Shown: positions 5,874-6,471 of the stretch, one piece after another
Numbering within the stretch: the stretch's first letter is position 1
Layout: each line of letters opens with the position of its first letter
Assembly: GCA_020201015.1 (NCBI GenBank)
Contig: JAIVHN010000224.1
Span: forward strand, 1-6,471
DNA from: Spirochaeta sp.
Lineage (GTDB): Bacteria > Spirochaetota > Spirochaetia > DSM-27196 > SLAA01
DNA length: 6,471 nucleotides
Direction of reading: 5' to 3'
Made by a program: the position numbers and the translations under genes
Notes under the pieces: generated by a model
Seen by the model: the letters and a program-made list of their open reading frames with translations, nothing else
Told to the model about the DNA's origin: nothing
Database searches by the model: none

Positions 5874-5884
5874 ACTACTAGTAT
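5872..5884. promoter_or_regulatory. Operator-like palindrome over the -10 box and start codon
   Basis: ATACTA-C-TAGTAT is a perfect 13-base dyad with a single central base. It covers most of the -10 hexamer and part of the start codon of the ribbon-helix-helix gene. Such proteins usually repress their own promoter by binding short dyads in this position, so autoregulation is the natural reading. Confidence 0.5.
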
Positions 5885-5908
5885 ATTACCAACGGCGATT
5901 GGTTACAA
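5880..5908 (-). promoter_or_regulatory. Promoter of the truncated antitoxin-like gene, predicted leaderless
   Basis: On the minus strand TTGTAA (5908-5903, four of six) and TATACT (5885-5880, five of six) are separated by the optimal 17 bases. Six bases separate the -10 from the ATG, which puts the usual start of transcription on the A of the start codon at 5873. No Shine-Dalgarno sequence precedes the ATG, which fits a leaderless transcript. Confidence 0.6.
5888..5903. promoter_or_regulatory. Second dyad in the promoter spacer
   Basis: ACCAA (5888-5892) and TTGGT (5899-5903) are perfect inverted arms around 6 bases. They fill the spacer between -35 and -10 of the antitoxin-like gene. The arms differ from those of the neighbouring 13-base dyad, so it is either a site for another protein or chance. 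Confidence 0.35.
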
Positions 5909-5932
5909 ACCGTTTCCAATACATCGCTGTAT

Positions 5933-6471
5933 TCAGTTTTCGGAGATCAATTCGACGGTACTGTCGTCATCGCTTTTTAAAAACCCCGGAGCATCGAGCT
6001 TGAGATAGCGGCCGTCGCTGCTTCGCAGCCAGAACCACGAATGCCACCCGAGTAAACCGGCCAGCCCGGTTAATGACAGTTGTACCTTTTCAGCCTGCCA
6101 GGACCGGCCGTTGACGGTGACCATTTCCTGACCGGTTTTTTCCGCTTTGAATTTGACTATATCCATATTCGTCCGGTCGATAGTCCAGAAAGACCTGCTC
6201 TGATCATCAGAGAGCCCGAAGTCGGTCATGTTAAGCTCATGGAATTGATACCAGGGAGCGTCACCGACTGTGTACTTTTTTGTGAATGGCCTGCCTTCAA
6301 AAATACCTTCAGCAACTATCCTTCCGGATTCACGAGTGAACAGGATTTCAGTTTCGGCCGTCTTCCTGATATGCTTCCAGCTCAACACTGAATATTTATC
6401 ATCCAGAGTGCATTCGTTGTATTCTTCCACCGACTCTATTGTGATGAAATATCCGTTACCCTGTTCAATAA
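5933..6471 (-). CDS. Hypothetical protein, C-terminal part, possibly DUF3108-like (5' end beyond window)
   Basis: The frame is open from the right edge to the TGA at 5935-5933, giving 178 residues without the N-terminus. A GTG at 6430 is in frame, but the frame continues upstream of it without a stop and with plausible protein (IEQGNGYFITIESVEEYNEC), so it need not be the start. The visible part is rich in beta-strand-like segments, such as ETEILFTRESGRIVAEGIFE and SRSFWTIDRTNMDIVKFKAE. It ends in a block reading VTVNGRSWQAEKVQLSLTG, then LAGLLGWHSWFWLRSSDGRYLKLDAP and ELISEN. This layout (NGxxxxAxKxxxxLxG, then W-F-W, then DGRxLKxxxP, then ExIS) recalls the C-terminal half of DUF3108-type exported beta proteins. 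That assignment is from memory of family patterns and is tentative. It stops 59 bases before the antitoxin-like start and runs the same way. Confidence 0.65.
   Translation of the reverse strand, partial: IEQGNGYFITIESVEEYNECTLDDKYSVLSWKHIRKTAETEILFTRESGRIVAEGIFEGRPFTKKYTVGDAPWYQFHELNMTDFGLSDDQSRSFWTIDRTNMDIVKFKAEKTGQEMVTVNGRSWQAEKVQLSLTGLAGLLGWHSWFWLRSSDGRYLKLDAPGFLKSDDDSTVELISEN

Noticed and set aside
5757..6008. Plus-strand frames of 76-83 codons across the IS end and the right-hand gene
   Set aside because: They cross the IS boundary and lie opposite the RHH gene and the right-edge gene; no ribosome site, no coherent protein.

Overview
The window reads as an accessory or fringe stretch of a Gram-negative bacterial chromosome of roughly even base composition. 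The evidence is a lipoprotein-type solute-binding protein, a secreted methionine sulfoxide reductase and Shine-Dalgarno sites of the AGGAG type. The phylum cannot be fixed from the sequence alone. No rRNA, tRNA or CRISPR array is visible.

Left half (1-3900, minus strand): three genes run leftward and closely spaced. First comes a phytoene-desaturase/carotenoid-isomerase-like FAD oxidoreductase with a worn and shortened C-terminus. Next is a family 5 (DppA/OppA-type) extracytoplasmic binding lipoprotein. Last is a DppC/OppC-type permease cut by the window edge. The usual DppB-type partner permease is not between the binding protein and the C-type permease.

Middle (3901-5462): a 186-bp divergent intergenic region carries a plausible minus-strand promoter and a dyad. 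From it msrA and msrB run rightward as a translationally coupled pair (stop and start share one base). Both products look exported: MsrA has a cleavable signal peptide and MsrB an N-terminal membrane anchor. Together they should repair both methionine sulfoxide diastereomers in periplasmic proteins. MsrB has lost all four zinc-binding cysteines and keeps only its catalytic one.

Right part (5463-6471): just after msrB lies the 3' stump of an IS3-family element, with an internal 18-codon in-frame deletion that destroys the DDE spacing. Its right end cuts into a CopG/ribbon-helix-helix antitoxin-like gene on the minus strand, leaving 34 native residues. The promoter of that gene is preserved, would give a leaderless transcript and is covered by dyads, which looks like an autoregulated toxin-antitoxin promoter whose downstream part, including any toxin, is gone. 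At the right edge is the C-terminal 178 residues of an unrecognised (possibly DUF3108-like) protein on the minus strand. The most informative part of the window is this scar: msrB end, IS3 remnant, decapitated antitoxin and surviving operator-promoter.
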